This document shows, in pieces, positions 45,961-58,380 of a stretch of 64,000 nt of DNA. Below the pieces are notes generated by a model, which made no database searches, was not told the origin of the DNA, and worked only from the letters and a program-made list of their open reading frames with translations. Every line of letters begins with the position of its first letter. Within the stretch, counting starts at the first letter, position 1. Source of the stretch: Vitellaria paradoxa (lineage: Eukaryota; Streptophyta; Magnoliopsida; Ericales; Sapotaceae); assembly GCA_019916065.1 (NCBI GenBank), contig CM034241.1, positions 25,166,340 to 25,230,339 of the forward strand, in the 5' to 3' direction. A program made the translations under genes and the position numbers.

Positions 45961-48435
45961 GACACCATATTGTGCTATTTGAATGGCAACAAATTTTACT
46001 GCATGGGAAAATTAGGTTTAGGTTTTGTCTTTGCATCTATAAATACATATTTTGTTACAACAGTCAGAGGCTATTTAATTTCTAGTTTTTAGAATTTATT
46101 TTTAGAGAGAATACAATTTGGTTTTGATAGTTTTACATTACAAAGATTGGATTCAAGTTGTGGTTTGATTGAAATAGAGTTCATCTTTTCCGAGGAATAC
46201 TAAATGGAGTTCGTCTTTTTTCCCTAATCTCTTTTTATTCACTGTTTTATTATTATGTCCATGTTAAACTAGATTTTTAATCTTGATCTAACCTAGTAAT
46301 GATGGGTGGATTGCTTTGAATGATGCGATATAAATAAATCCATGCATGGAATGTGAAAACTCGCATGTATGGGTTTATATTTATCAGATTTGTAATTATT
46401 TATTTTCAAAAACTTTTGAGAACAATTTCTTTTAATCATACTTTATACAATCACTGATAAAAGTTTTTGATTAAATGCTTCTATATATTTTGAAATAAAT
46501 AAATCAAATTTGAACTAAAAATAAAAAACATATCATAATATTCTCCGATTTTTTAAATCCTATACGAGATTCGAAACTCTGTTTTGGTATTTGAAAAGGT
46601 TTTTAAGAAGATACTTTGTGGTTTAATTTTTTTTTCCTTTATGTGAAATTTCACATCAAATCGTGAAATAATGAATCCACCAATAATTATAAGTTAGGTC
46701 AAGATTCATATTTATTGCATTTACGTATTTGAAATTTTGTTTATTGCTTTAATTTAGTATTTGGATTTTTTTTTAAACTGAATTGGATGGTTGGTTTATT
46801 ATTTTATTAAGTTGCGAAATTGTTATTTGCTTAATTTTTACAGTTTTTTCGTAATTTAGATTTATTGTTTTGGTTAGTTAAAGTTATAGTGTTCAATTAA
46901 AAACCCTAAATTTAATTTCCTTTTTATTACTTTACATAAATACAGTGAATAATTGCATTTAAGAGCAACCTAGGACTTTAATTATTTGATTTCCTGACAA
47001 TACGATCTCGTTTTTACCGATTAAATTACACCGCATATTCTTATATTTGAGAGTTAATCTAGCTATATTTTTAGAGGCGGTCATTGTATTAATCAGATGG
47101 ATTTCTTCTAGGTTGAGGAAGAGGCCCATGTCTGGGATGGATCAGTTGGAGGTTCTAGGCCAGTGTGAGATGATATTGGGTTGATTGATGTTGGGCTTTC
47201 TGAAGGCTCTGTGACATAGTACTTGGGCTCAAGGTTACCCACAGGGCCACATTTGATTCTTCGGAGGGCTGTGTATACTCAGCTGGTTTGTGGATGGAGT
47301 CTTTTGCTGGCAATATACTATGAGCCACAAGTTGTGCTAATATACCTCGTTTGTATGGTTGCTTCCCACTTTCTTGGCCATTTGCCTTAGGATTGGCGTG
47401 TCAGATGTCCTCAAAATTTCCTGCTCCACGAATAGATCGTACGTAGGCCAATATTGTCTCTAGGAGTTTGATTGGATAGTGCTAAAATTTCAGAAGTATA
47501 AGTTTTAGAGGAGGTATAAGATAAGATGGAATATTATTTTTAGAGGGTTGGCCCACATTGATGTGATGTTTATGAAAGGGGATAATTTTTTACTTGATTT
47601 GGATGTTTTATAAATAAGAGGAGGTGAATGATGATAAAAAGAGTCAAATGACTCTTTTGCCCTTATGATGTCCCAAACTTGGTTACCTATTAAATTAAAC
47701 TTAGTTATCCAAACTTAATTATATGTTTATGTTAATTATATAATGTGAAAACCAATGAGTACAAATTAATTTTAGACAAATTAATTATAAATAAATTATG
47801 TTATCAATAAATTAAACTTTATAAAATATATAAATTAGTTTCGTAGACAATAACATCTCAATTTATCCGAAACTTCCTTAATCGCTTATTTTTTTCTCCT
47901 TATTTAAAAAAATCAATATATGCATAATTTTATATAAATTTGCTAAAAAATAATATTATATTTGCTAAAAAATAATATTATTATCTTAAAATCACATAAC
48001 CTCCAATTTGGAAAAAATATATTTTTTTAATCATATGACCCCCTATTTGGAAAAAAATTATATTTTTTTATTTTTATTAATATAATTTTTTAATACATTT
48101 TTCATTAAAAAAAAGAATTTATTTCTAATATAAAATACATTTTGTAGGTGGGAAGGGGCATAATGGTCCAATTTAGTCCATATAAGGGGAGATAATTTTT
48201 GGAAAGCTCAAACCTTCTCCAAAAATAATACACATTCATCCTAGATTAAGAAGGGAGGATAATTTTTAGAGAGGAGAAATTTTACTTCTAAAACCAAGCA
48301 AAAAATATCACATTAAAGCTTATAAAGATGTATTATTTATAGAAGTCATATTTCGTTGCATCCAATCGTCCCCTCAAGCGCCACTCGAAGAAGAGGGGAA
48401 ATATTGTTACAATATTCACGTGTGCAGTCAAAGTT
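45961..48435. other. AT-rich intergenic stretch, no gene recognised
   Basis: The 47100-47480 part is richer in GC but broken by stops on both strands. No terminal repeats could be paired with confidence. Confidence 0.4.
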
Positions 48436-48439
48436 AATG

Positions 48440-48914
48440 ATGATAGGTGGTTTTTTGAGGTCCTTTTTATTGTTTCTTAGTTACTATTTTTAGTTGTCGC
48501 CGAAATTTAGTGACCCTTATTAAATAATTGTTAATTTTTTTTTTCACTGATTAAGAATCTTTAGTGATTGTTATTAAATAGTTGTCGAATTTCTTTTATT
48601 GTTCACTAATTAAGAACTGTTAATGACGATTATTAGATAGTTACCAAATTTCTTTGGACGATTAAATAGTTGTCAAATTTCTTTCCGCCCACAAATTAAG
48701 AAATGTTAGTAACCGTTATTAAATAATTACCAAATTTCTTTTATCATATACTAATTAAGGATTACTAATGATTATTAGCAAATAGTTACTAAATTTATTT
48801 TGTCGTTCGTTAATTAAGAACTGTTAATTCTCGATCGCTAATACTATTTGATTGACAACTTTATAACAGTTCAAAGACCTCTTTTAGGAGTTGTTAAACC
48901 CATTTTTAGCAGTG
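48440..48914 (-). repeat. Orphan CACTA terminus with subterminal tandem repeats
   Basis: The right tip on the minus strand reads CACTGCTAAAAATGGG. Inside it, units of roughly 60 bp carry AACTGTTAATGACG, ATTAAATAGTTGTCAAATTT and TTAATTAAGAACTG-type words at least six times. No matching second terminus was found nearby, so this appears to be one end of a truncated or very diverged element. Confidence 0.55.
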
Positions 48915-50008
48915 TGAACAACAATAAACATTGACAAATTAATAACTTTTTTTTCTTTTTTTTTTTAAATATAGTTAAATTAGAGACATCCAATTTGTAA
49001 TTATTGTTTTTATTTCAATGTACTAATTTTTGAACAAACATGATTATATATATTCTAAAGACTGCAAAACGTAGACAAGCATGCATATGTCAATAGTAAT
49101 TTTTCACATATAGGTTAATTACACTAGTAATTTTGTGTTATTTACCTGCATTTTTCACATTTTCTAGAATAGAAATTATTACATCTTAGAATAAAATATA
49201 AAAACAAAACCATCAGCTTTTGACGACATTGTCTAAGAAAAGAGGGAAAAAAAAAAAAAAAAAAAAACCTAGCTATATTATAACACGATTTTGCCACATA
49301 TACCTCCCCTACGGGGTTATATCTTAGAATTTTGTCTAACAACTTTACCCTATTTTTGATGGTGGATTTTTCGAGAGATTAAAATTAGTTGTGTTACTTG
49401 GTTTTCGTGAAAATTATAAAATTGAGAAATAAAATAATAAAATTAAAATTTTAATTTACTAAGAATGTCTTTTGATTTTACTTCCTGTTTATTTTTTAGC
49501 CTAACCAAATAAATAAGAGCATGCATTTGAATTAAGTTTCTATTCATTTATTTTCTCACTCTTTTTTATTTCTATTTTTCCTTTGTTAATTTTTTGATTC
49601 TCAATAATTTTGTGATCAAAACACACCAATATTGATTAGAAAGCCAGTAGTTTGTTTTGGCCAAAACTTTGTAGTAGAGAAATGCAGTTTTTTTTTTTTT
49701 TTTTTTAAATGTATATAAATTATTTCATTAGAATATATATAGTATGACTATTAACTTCTTGTTTGAAATTAATTAAAAATGATAACTTGATAGATCCTTT
49801 ATATAAGGGGAAAAAAATACTACTTTGACTCCACAACTATTTATATGCTAATCTCTTTTTAGCTCTTTTTGGATAAATAATCATTTTGTCCTCTCAACCT
49901 TGGTCTCATTTTTCAATTTTGTTCTATTTAATTGGCTCCTCTAATTTTTGTAAGTATATATTTACTCCAACATAGTCCAGCCTTAAAAAATATTGTAAGA
50001 AAATAACA
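48915..50008. other. AT-rich intergenic stretch
   Basis: No gene seen. Contains a poly-A run at about 49243-49267 and a poly-T run at about 49689-49707. Confidence 0.5.
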
Positions 50009-50486
50009 ATGTGTTTGGTTATCATTTTTTTTTTAAACTTGTTTTTAATATTTGAAAATAAGAATGATCCATGAAATGCCTTAATTTCTGAGTTTGGAAA
50101 TTAATTTTAATAAAAATTTAACCAATTTACTTGATGATAAAATTTAAGAATATATATTCTCCGTGATTTTATTTAATTTTTGAATATTATTTTCATTTTT
50201 ACTGTTTTGAAACAAGAAAAAAAAAATTCCCTATTCAAAATCCTATTAGATGTTACAATAGTTATCACATAGGATAGTGAAAATTACAGACTATGGAATT
50301 CTTTTTGGTTTTCACTTTAATTTTTATTTTATATTTTTGTTTTGATTCTTAGAATCAATGTGGCTCTATAAAATTTATCACAAAGTATTTTTCAAAATTT
50401 CAATATTATAAATATATTTTGCAAATAAGTTTTAGTTGCAACAAGGGAAACAAATTTAGAAAATTGATAATTAAACTAAACACATC
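50009..50486. mobile_element. Candidate MITE with ATGTGTTTGGTT termini
   Basis: The left edge reads AATGTGTTTGGTTATCA. The reverse complement of the right edge reads GGATGTGTTTAGTTTAATTATCA. The interior has no coding potential. No clean target duplication was seen, so superfamily is open (hAT or PIF-like). Confidence 0.5.
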
Positions 50487-51012
50487 CTAAATTTTTGTTA
50501 TAATTTACTAAAATATTTGGACTGCAATGCAACACTTATAAAATTGGAGGGCTGAAGTAAAAAATATATATATATATATAAATTTGATGATTGACATTAG
50601 AATCTTAAGCAAAATTGGAGGTACAAAATTATTATTTACCTTTTTTTTATTACCTCAAATTTGGAAAATTTCAGTGAGACATACCCATATATATGGGGTC
50701 ATTTAGGATAATTAACTCGCAATAAAACGTATATTTTTCACTTGTTATCCACAAACAACTCATATCCACTGCATTCCAACGTACAGAGTTTGCTGGCAGA
50801 TAACAGCTTACTCAAGAGAGAGAATGAGAAGCAAAAAATGGTAAGTAAGAGGGGAGAGAGAAGGTGAAGAAAACGAAACCCATCACGCAATCTACCCCGC
50901 TCCTTAAAGGAAGAAGACAAAGGAATCACAACAGAAACCCTCATGACCTGCGTGTTTTCGTCCTCTTCCTGTCCTATAAACACACTCTCTCCCTTTTCAG
51001 ATTGTACATCTG

Positions 51013-51053
<41 letters not shown>
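51013..51053. repeat. (TA)n-(GA)n microsatellite just upstream of the MBD-like gene start
   Basis: TA repeats run directly into GA repeats and end about 16 bases before the ATG at 51070. This probably forms part of the 5' UTR. GA tracts in plant leaders can bind BPC-type factors; that role here is inference. Confidence 0.75.
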
Positions 51054-51069
51054 CGGACAGACAGAGAGA

Positions 51070-52524
51070 ATGTCTGAAAGGGTGCCCCTTGGATGGATCC
51101 TGGAGCAAGAAGTCTTACCGGATGGAACTGTTAAGAAGGTTTTAGTTTGATCTATTTTATACACTGCGTATGTATATCTACTATACATATATATATGTGT
51201 GCATTTGTAGCTTTTGGTTGTAGTAGTTAATGTACACAATGAAAGGTTTTTACTGTTCTAGCATGAAGCCTTGTGCTTGCTGATTTAGTATTTTTATGAA
51301 TCATTCGTGTTGTTGATTTTGTAAACTTCAGTTTTAAGTAGTTATTCATGTTATAGTGTTTGATGTGCAGATCTTGTTCAGATTTGTACTTTCAAGTTGT
51401 TAGAACTTTGTTTTCATGATATATCTATCATATATGTATATATAAATAAACTTATAAAATTTGTGGTGAAAACCGTTGCTTTGAGTTCAGCACATATATA
51501 TATATATAGAGAGACAGAGAGAGAGAAGTCCTTGAATTATATGTATAAATTTTATTGCAAGACATTTTTTGTTTCCTAACACGTTGGTGCTCATCTAGTA
51601 TTATCACAACCCAGCCACCGGACAGACATTTGAAACCAAGGAAGAGGTGGTCTGTTATGAGAATTATCGGCAAAATATTCATCCTCATCCACATCTTAAG
51701 GGTAAAGAGAATTTCTTAATTAATTTGTTACATATATCTTATGATTTTTTTCATGAATTAATTTTTTTTATGAGAAATTTCATTTTTAACCTATATTTGT
51801 ATGATGCTCAGCGTTTTACTGTACTTACTTTGACGAGAAGAAAGAATTTTACGCAGAGTGCCCATGGGAGACGGGTAAATGATATTTAATTACTTTCTTT
51901 GATAAGAAATTAAGAATATAATTGCATTTAATCTCTAACACTACACATCACAAATAAAATTACTTATTTGAAATCATTAGGATTTTGAGTTGGTTGACAA
52001 CTTAATAACTAGCCTTAATTTCTTAATTAAATTATTCTTAGGTCCCGTTTGACAGCACACAAAAGTGTAAAAATTTACTAAAAGTTGTAAGTTGGGCTTT
52101 TGGCAAAATCTTTAACTTTTGTCACTTTTTTACTCCACTATAGTAATTTGTTCCACTCAAAATTTCACTAAATACACAAAAAGTTGCTAAAATTTGTTAA
52201 AAATTTTACCAAAACACTCAAAAGTTGCTAAAAATTACTAAATATTACCAAAAATTTTATCAAACACACAAAAATTATACTTTTTTGCTAAAAATTGTAA
52301 CTTGCTTTACCAAACATATCAAAAATTATAATTAACAACTTTTGACTAAAAATTACTAAAAAATATTAAAAATTATGCTACCAAACCAAACACCCCCTTA
52401 ATCTTATTGATCTTGACGTGCATTACTTACTATTACATAACAAGGTCGTGTTGGAAAACTTAGAGACGGGCAAACTAGCTGCGTTACCGAAGTCGATGAA
52501 ATGCCACCAAAGGAAAGGAAATGA
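51070..52524 (+). CDS. Small MBD-like (methyl-CpG-binding-domain-like) protein, four exons
   Basis: Proposed exons are 51070-51138, 51599-51701, 51812-51874 and 52445-52524, giving 104 residues. Junctions are AAG|GTTTTA...CATCTAG, AAGG|GTAAAG...GCTCAG, ACGG|GTAAAT...ACAAG, all phase-consistent. Exon 1 begins MSERVPLGWILEQEVLPDG and exon 2 YYHNPATGQTFETKEEVVCY. The pattern of P-x-G-W near the start, YY-x-x-P-x-T-G, F and E-V-x-x-Y fits the MBD fold, which binds methylated DNA in the nucleus; the basic loop is shorter than in classic MBDs. Exon 3 reads AFYCTYFDEKKEFYAECPWE, exon 4 is charged and ends PPKERK. Reading exon 4 in another frame would give a different tail, but only the chosen frame matches the donor phase. 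A PIF-like MITE lies in intron 3. An upstream ATG|GTAAGTAAG near 50838 could be an extra untranslated or coding exon. Exon structure is convincing; the domain name is moderately so. Confidence 0.6.
52041..52397. mobile_element. PIF/Harbinger-like MITE in intron 3 of the MBD-like gene
   Basis: The element starts GGTCCCGTTTGACAG. The reverse complement of its end reads GGGGGTGTTTGGTTTGG. TTA flanks both sides (52038-52040 and 52398-52400), the target preference of PIF/Tourist elements. It is 357 bp, AT-rich, with repeated TTGCTAAAA / AAAATTACTAAA words. An 8-bp hAT duplication was not seen. Confidence 0.65.
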
Positions 52525-52631
52525 CAAAGCCAAGGAGAAGAAGTGATCAAAGAGATGCTGCAAGAAGTTATAAAAAAAATGTGGTTAATTCCTTTTATAT
52601 GTTTATGTTATTCTAGCTGCTTGTTTTCTTA

Positions 52632-52790
52632 TGTGTTTAGGTTATGCATGTGGTGGTAGTTAATTTGTTTTATACAGGCTCCATATATAAATATATATAT
52701 ATAAGTGTAATTTGTGTGTTTATATAGGTTATGCATGTGGGGATAGTTTATTTTATGGGGATTGTAGACTCTATATATATATATACGAGT
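52632..52790 (+). repeat. Direct duplication of ~86 bp after the MBD-like gene
   Basis: TTTAGGTTATGCATGTGG at about 52635 recurs as TATAGGTTATGCATGTGG at about 52723. Each copy is followed by (T)GGTAGTT or GGATAGTT and a TATATA run. It lies in the probable 3' UTR or just downstream. Confidence 0.6.
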
Positions 52791-52799
52791 TTAAATGGT

Positions 52800-53890
52800 T
52801 TGAGTAAATTTGATTTATCTTTTTTAATATTACTCCATCAGATTTTTGTAAAATCATTCTGGATTCAATATTTTGTACCTCTTCAATCTTGGAACTTTAT
52901 TTGTTTGACACATGACTTCGCTTATTGGATTCGTGTTTTTCTGCATTAACGAATCTACATATTTGAATTAGAAAAAAAAATAGATAAATGAGTTAGATTT
53001 TTACATTATAGATTACCTTTTTACGACGTCTTTTATTTAAAACCCATTATTATGGCTTTAGATTGTGTTTTTGAACAATTGGTGAGAGAAAATAAAAAAA
53101 GAAAGAAAAGACGAGTGAAAAAAAAATAAGAAGTAAGTAGGATGTATAATTTAAAATATCATTTTTATTTGAATTAATTTAAAAATATAATAAAATAAAT
53201 GATATTTATCAATTAATTGATTTTTAATTTCTCAAATTATGTACTTTTTTTTATTTTTAATCACAAATTAAATATAATAAATGATTTTGGATTAATTCTT
53301 CCCTCTTTCTTTTAATTTCTTGCATAAATCTTTCCATCGCAATGCTTTTTTTTTTTTTTTTTTTTTTTTTGGGACAACGTCCTTCCATCGCAGTACTTAT
53401 AAGTCAGCTTTTGAGGACTCCAAGGGAAACAGAGAAAAGTGGCTTGCATTTGTAGGCAATGAGACAGAAAGCCATTAACTTGCTAAGAAAATTGAAAATT
53501 AATAAACATGGTTAGTGGCAGGTAATAATTTTATATACTAATTCTATAAAATACTTGGACTAATCCAAAATTTTAATGGGGTGATGAGGTAGTGAAAAAA
53601 TTCAGTGTAGGACTGGCAAACATAAAACATTTATTGATTTAGCTACAAAATTTGAAAATTTCAAATTTCTGAAGATAAAAAAAATAATTTATGATTAGTT
53701 TTTATAAATTCATTGGTAAAAATTTAAAAATTTCAAATTTTTTTTGGAGGCAGTCGGTGAATTTTTTTTTGGGGGCCATATAACAAGCATTAATAAATTA
53801 CGTATTAATTATTTTATAAAATTAATGCTAAAATTGCAAAAATATGCTCCCCATCCATTTGTCAATCATAAGAATTAAAGAAATAAAGAA
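52800..53890. other. AT-rich intergenic stretch
   Basis: No gene or paired terminal repeat recognised. A poly-T run lies at about 53347-53370. Confidence 0.5.
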
Positions 53891-53899
53891 GACAAAATT

Positions 53900-56166
53900 T
53901 TTTAAGAGAGAGAGAGAGATTTGGTGTTTAGGAGAGGAGAACTGGAAGAGAGGAAGTGGGAGACGAAGGAGCAACCATTGTTGGTAAGGCACTCAAACCT
54001 TCAACAAATTCAAATTAAACTTACAAGATTGGAATTAAGCACTCAATGAACACTTCTATATGATTTGTTTGTTGTTTGGATCAAAGTATAAGGAGAATGA
54101 GTAACTTAAATTTGGAAATGAAAAACTGGGAGTTCACCATTTTCTTGCTTCACCTTGTTTAAGCTCGTGGTAGGGATTTCTATCCTCTTTTTAGCATATA
54201 TGAGATGTAATAAGTTAAGAAATATTGTTATAATGATTATTTAAAAATTTGGAGGGATGAGGATGTGAATTAAGTGGTGTGATATAGGTGTGTATGTGTA
54301 TGTATAGGTTGGACCCAAGATTCTTATTTTGATAGAATGAGTGAATTAAAACTTATTTTAATTGATTTTTTAAAGTCTTTTAGGGCCTAAACATCACTTA
54401 GAAATAAGGTTTTTGGTTAAACATTGGATTGGGCAAAGTTAAGGATACAAAACCTTGGGTGTCTGCTCAAACCGGAACAGAGTAGGACACCGGATAACAG
54501 GGGGCACCTGTGGTCCCTATGGGGGCACTGAGGTTGCTTTACCCGACCGCAGTTGGGTGGTGAGTGTGCCTAGGTCCCTTAAGGGGGCACTTGGACACCT
54601 CCAAAAACTTGAAACATAGGATTTTCTTGTTTAAGTTGTTCTTTTCTTGAATATACAGGATTGTAAACTTGCTAATTTACTAATGTAAGGTTTATAATTG
54701 TAAAGACTTGGTTATAGAACAAGTTTTTGGGAAACAATATGAGAAAACTTGCAAAAACTTGAGTTTACCCATAGAGGGGCATCTCGATGGTGCAGAGGGG
54801 CCCCCTGGCCCTTGATGCAGGTGCTCGAGTCCCTTACAGGGGTGTCTTATGTGCTTTAGAATCTTAGTTTCGTCATATTTGAAGTATTTCTCAGTTTTAG
54901 GTTTCTTATTTTTGATATATACTTCTCTTTACAATGTAGTAAACTTGTGAATATGTATTATGTGATATTTGAGTTAAAAATATGTTAAGGAAATGTGAAG
55001 ACGTTTAGTTAAGTGATAGCATATCTAATTGAGATTTTTATGTGGGTTATTATGATGATATTATTTGTGATCTAGTTAAATGATATGATGATGTTAATTG
55101 TACATGGTTTAAAAAGATGATGAGGTTAATTACTTCATAATTGAATGAGATAGTGAGATGAACATAATTACATAAATGAGATGGATTAGTAAATAAGACG
55201 AAATGTAAATGATATTGAGTCACGGGGTTGGCAGGTATAAGAAAATAGGAAGGGTACAGAGATTACCCTTGGATTAAAAGACCTGAAACCTGCGTAGAGA
55301 TTGCTGCTATGCTAGTAGGTTAGTAGCCTACAATATGACATGTGATGTGGCTAATTGTGGCCCTTAACGACAATGTGGTGTTGTGGCTAATCCTATCCCT
55401 TAACGATGACGTAAACTAAGGCTAATTGTGGCTAACAGCAACGTAAACTAAGGCTAATCGTGGCCTTTAACGATGATGTTAATTGTGCCCACCCTTGTAA
55501 ATAAAATGAGAATGGAACATGAATAAGGATGATTATGAAAAGAATGCTAAAGTAAATGATAGTTTAATAAAATGATGAGACTTATGACATTGATCATGGC
55601 ATATGTTTATATAAGGTTTATTTTTTATAATGAAATTATGATTCTTCTATGTATGAGGACTTGGATTTTGTTTAATGATGTGGCATGATTTTGTTGAGGT
55701 ATGTTAAATTATAAATACTAGTGATATTATATTTGTTTTTATGATACTTCATGAGTACAAGTGGACTAGTGCTTATATCCCTATAGACTTTGTGGTAAGG
55801 ATAGATCCTAAGAACTAGGTGGGCATTTGGTAGGATTAGAAGTGCGTAAGCTATCACTAGCATTGCATATTTCATTTACTAAAGTTAAATTTTCATTTGG
55901 GACTGTAACATTACTTAATTTTAGAAATTTATTCGCTTGGGTTGTAAAAACCATAAGGCCTATTTTTGCTTATTATGATAATTACGGGATAGTTGAGCAT
56001 GATAGCCTAGCAATAGCTGAGCCTTGGTTTATTCTATGTTATGTTATTATCTTGTGTGAATGTTGCTCCCAAGTTGTTATATTGCTTTGATCAGGGGATG
56101 GTTATTTAGTGCATAATATGTATGTTATTCACTCACCCCTCGGGTCATGAGATATGGGGCGTGACA
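53900..56166 (+). mobile_element. LTR-A copy, 5'-truncated
   Basis: It shares with 21076-23639 the (AG)n run (about 53911-53922), the GTTTGGATCAA segment, GGGGCAC-type GC-rich words (54500-54600, 54770-54850), TAGGTTAGTAGCCTACAA at about 55317, GTGGACTAGTGCTTAT and the terminal CACTCACCCCTCGGGTCATG ... GCGTGACA. The first ~330 bp of the family are not recognisable. It abuts copia gag coding sequence at 56167, so it inserted into, or recombined with, the copia element. Confidence 0.65.
55347..55480 (+). repeat. ~35-bp minisatellite inside LTR-A, about 4 units
   Basis: Units start GGCTAATTGTGGCCC, GGCTAATCCTATCCC, GGCTAATTGTGGC and GGCTAATCGTGGCC, with TTAACGA and GTAAACTAA between. It corresponds in position to the 50-bp array at 32790-33035 read on the other strand. 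Confidence 0.75.
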
Positions 56167-56173
56167 CACTGAG

Positions 56174-56560
56174 TTGTCAAATTATGAGAATGATGACTTT
56201 GAAGATGAATTTGACAATAATCTTCAAGAAGGATACAATAATCTTTTCAAGAGGTGCTGTGATTTGAAGAAACAAAGAAAAGCCCAACATCAAAGGAACA
56301 GTATATTAAGGAATGAGAGAGACGCCTTGAAGATTGAGAATGAAAAACTCATAGGTAAACTATCTTCTATTGAATCTGATAAAATTTCTCAGTTTCAAAG
56401 TGTAGAAAAGTTTAAAGAAAGATTGATGAGAAGAATAAAAGGTTTAAAGAAAAGGAAAAAATTATTGGGGAACTTCAAACAAAGATCTAGGAGCTAGAAG
56501 CCAAAATAAAGAATGAAGGCAAGATACTTGAGAAGATGAATACTAGCTCAAATGTGATTG
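56174..56560 (+). pseudogene. Copia gag, central coiled-coil region
   Basis: Frame 56174-56497 reads SNYENDDFEDEFDNNLQEGY, then NNLFKRCCDLKKQRKAQHQ and NERDALKIENEKL, heptad-rich and typical of the long gag of SIRE/Maximus-type copia. After a frameshift near 56490 it continues with a Glu/Lys-rich stretch to about 56560. The N-terminal capsid part is missing because LTR-A abuts it. Confidence 0.65.
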
Positions 56561-57779
56561 ATGAAATTTGGAGCAATCAGAGGCCAAATGGAGACTAGGA
56601 AATCTCATTACCAAACCCGCTTATTTTTTGCTTATCCTTACCGTCTTAAACCTCGTTTATTTTTAAGTTGAAATCCCAAACTTGTCTCATCCCAAACCCA
56701 TGAAGTACAATTAAGTTTAACACATAACTATTGGTTATGTTACCCACATATATATATATATATATATTTTACCAAATCTATCAGCAAAACAATTACAAAG
56801 AAAACAAAATATAAACAAATTTTAACATTTCTAACACAAATTTATTGTTCTACACTTAAAAAAAGTAGAAATAAAAGTAATTAAAAGAATTGCAAATTAA
56901 AAAAAAAGCTAGAAATAATAAAATTTTAGTGATTTTGTAAGGAAGCTTGGAAACTACTTCCTAAAAATCTGCAATGTTAAGTTGCAAAAGGAGAAGATTA
57001 CTAAAATTAGATCAAAATAAGAAAAAAGAAATCATAAGAATGCTACCAAACTCAAACTACATTTTTTTTTTGTTTCTAAAAAAAAAATCCTAGAATAAAC
57101 ATTGACTTTTTTGTTATACCTACTTTCAGATTCCCAAACTCCTCTTTCTTTTCCTTAACTATTGACCAGCAAGATCATATAATGACATAACTACCACCCT
57201 TATAATTTTTAACAATTACACTAAGAAATATAACTTGAAGCTTGTGGCAACCAAGATAAAGACGACGACATGGTTCCTTTACGCAACATTGAGCTTAGGT
57301 GACGGCAAAGTATAAGATAGAACACAATTACACGAGGGAGAGTTCAGCAGCTTCAACCAAGGAATGAGACTAGGAGGAGAGCATTTTGAGTCATATTTAG
57401 GGGTTGTAGTAGCAAAACGATAATTGATAAATGTAGTCGGAGTAAACGACGACAAAATTTCATAAATGACCCTATCCTAAATTTAAGTAATTTTATTTTA
57501 GGAATAAAATTATAAATATATAAATTTATATATTATATTATATTATATTATATGGTTTCTCAACAGGTACCCTATAAATACTAGGTATTAGGTACCCTAT
57601 AAATGTAAATGGGTATCAGGTGATGGGTATCCTATAGACAAATTATAAATCCGTCTCAAATCCATACAGGTATTAAATTTCAATCTAAACCTATTCCAAT
57701 CTTATTTGGGTATTTTCCAATGAGTTTTTATCGGGTTCGATTGAGTCGGGTACTCTTGTGTACTCATTTAATTGACATT

Positions 57780-58380
57780 CTTGATAGGGACAAATCTGGT
57801 CTAGGATACACTGTAGAAAAGACCACACCCACTGCATCCACATCATCTTCAGAAGCTTCAAAAACCTTCCCAAAACAAGCAACACCACCAAAGAAGAGTA
57901 CTCCAAAGTTTGTACCTCCATGGTTTTCCCCTCCCAAGGTGAAAGGTACACATTTTACTTATCCCCAGCCATTTGTACCTGCGTGTCACTATTACAGTAT
58001 CAAAACACATATTCGCCCTAATTACCACAAACTCCATAGACACCCTTTAAATTATGTAAAAAAATTTTTAAAAGTCAAAATTCTAGAGTTTCCGTGACAA
58101 ATAGGTTTCAAGCCTTTTTAGAAAATAATTTTAAAAATTCAAGTCAATTTCAAAACCTAAAAGTTTGAATTTTTTAAAACCTAAACATGAAATGTATTCA
58201 AAGAAAAAGAATTCAAATTTTAATAAAAATCAAAGACGTGAGAAAAATATTGTTAAGACCATCTTTCCAGAAACTAAGGCTATTTAGGATCAAAAATATG
58301 ATCTTTTTACCAAATATTTGGATGTCCTTCATTTGAACCTCTTAGAAAGTCTTTGGGTATTTGTGCATATCCCTAATTTC
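57780..58380 (+). pseudogene. Copia nucleocapsid remnant joined to RNase H tail
   Basis: The frame starts at DRDKSGLGYTVEK and runs through a Ser/Thr/Pro-rich stretch to FVPACHYYSIKTHIRPNYHKL. A copia knuckle needs C-x2-C-x4-H-x4-C; here the second and last Cys are Tyr, so zinc binding is lost. Near 58285 the sequence becomes DLFTKYLDVLHLNLLESLWV, the last part of the RNase H domain, so several kilobases of pol were deleted between. Confidence 0.7.

Noticed and set aside
51397..51694. Open frames in introns 1-2 of the MBD-like gene
   Set aside because: They span TA/GA microsatellites and splice sites and contain no conserved residues; the exon pieces are accounted for by the gene model.
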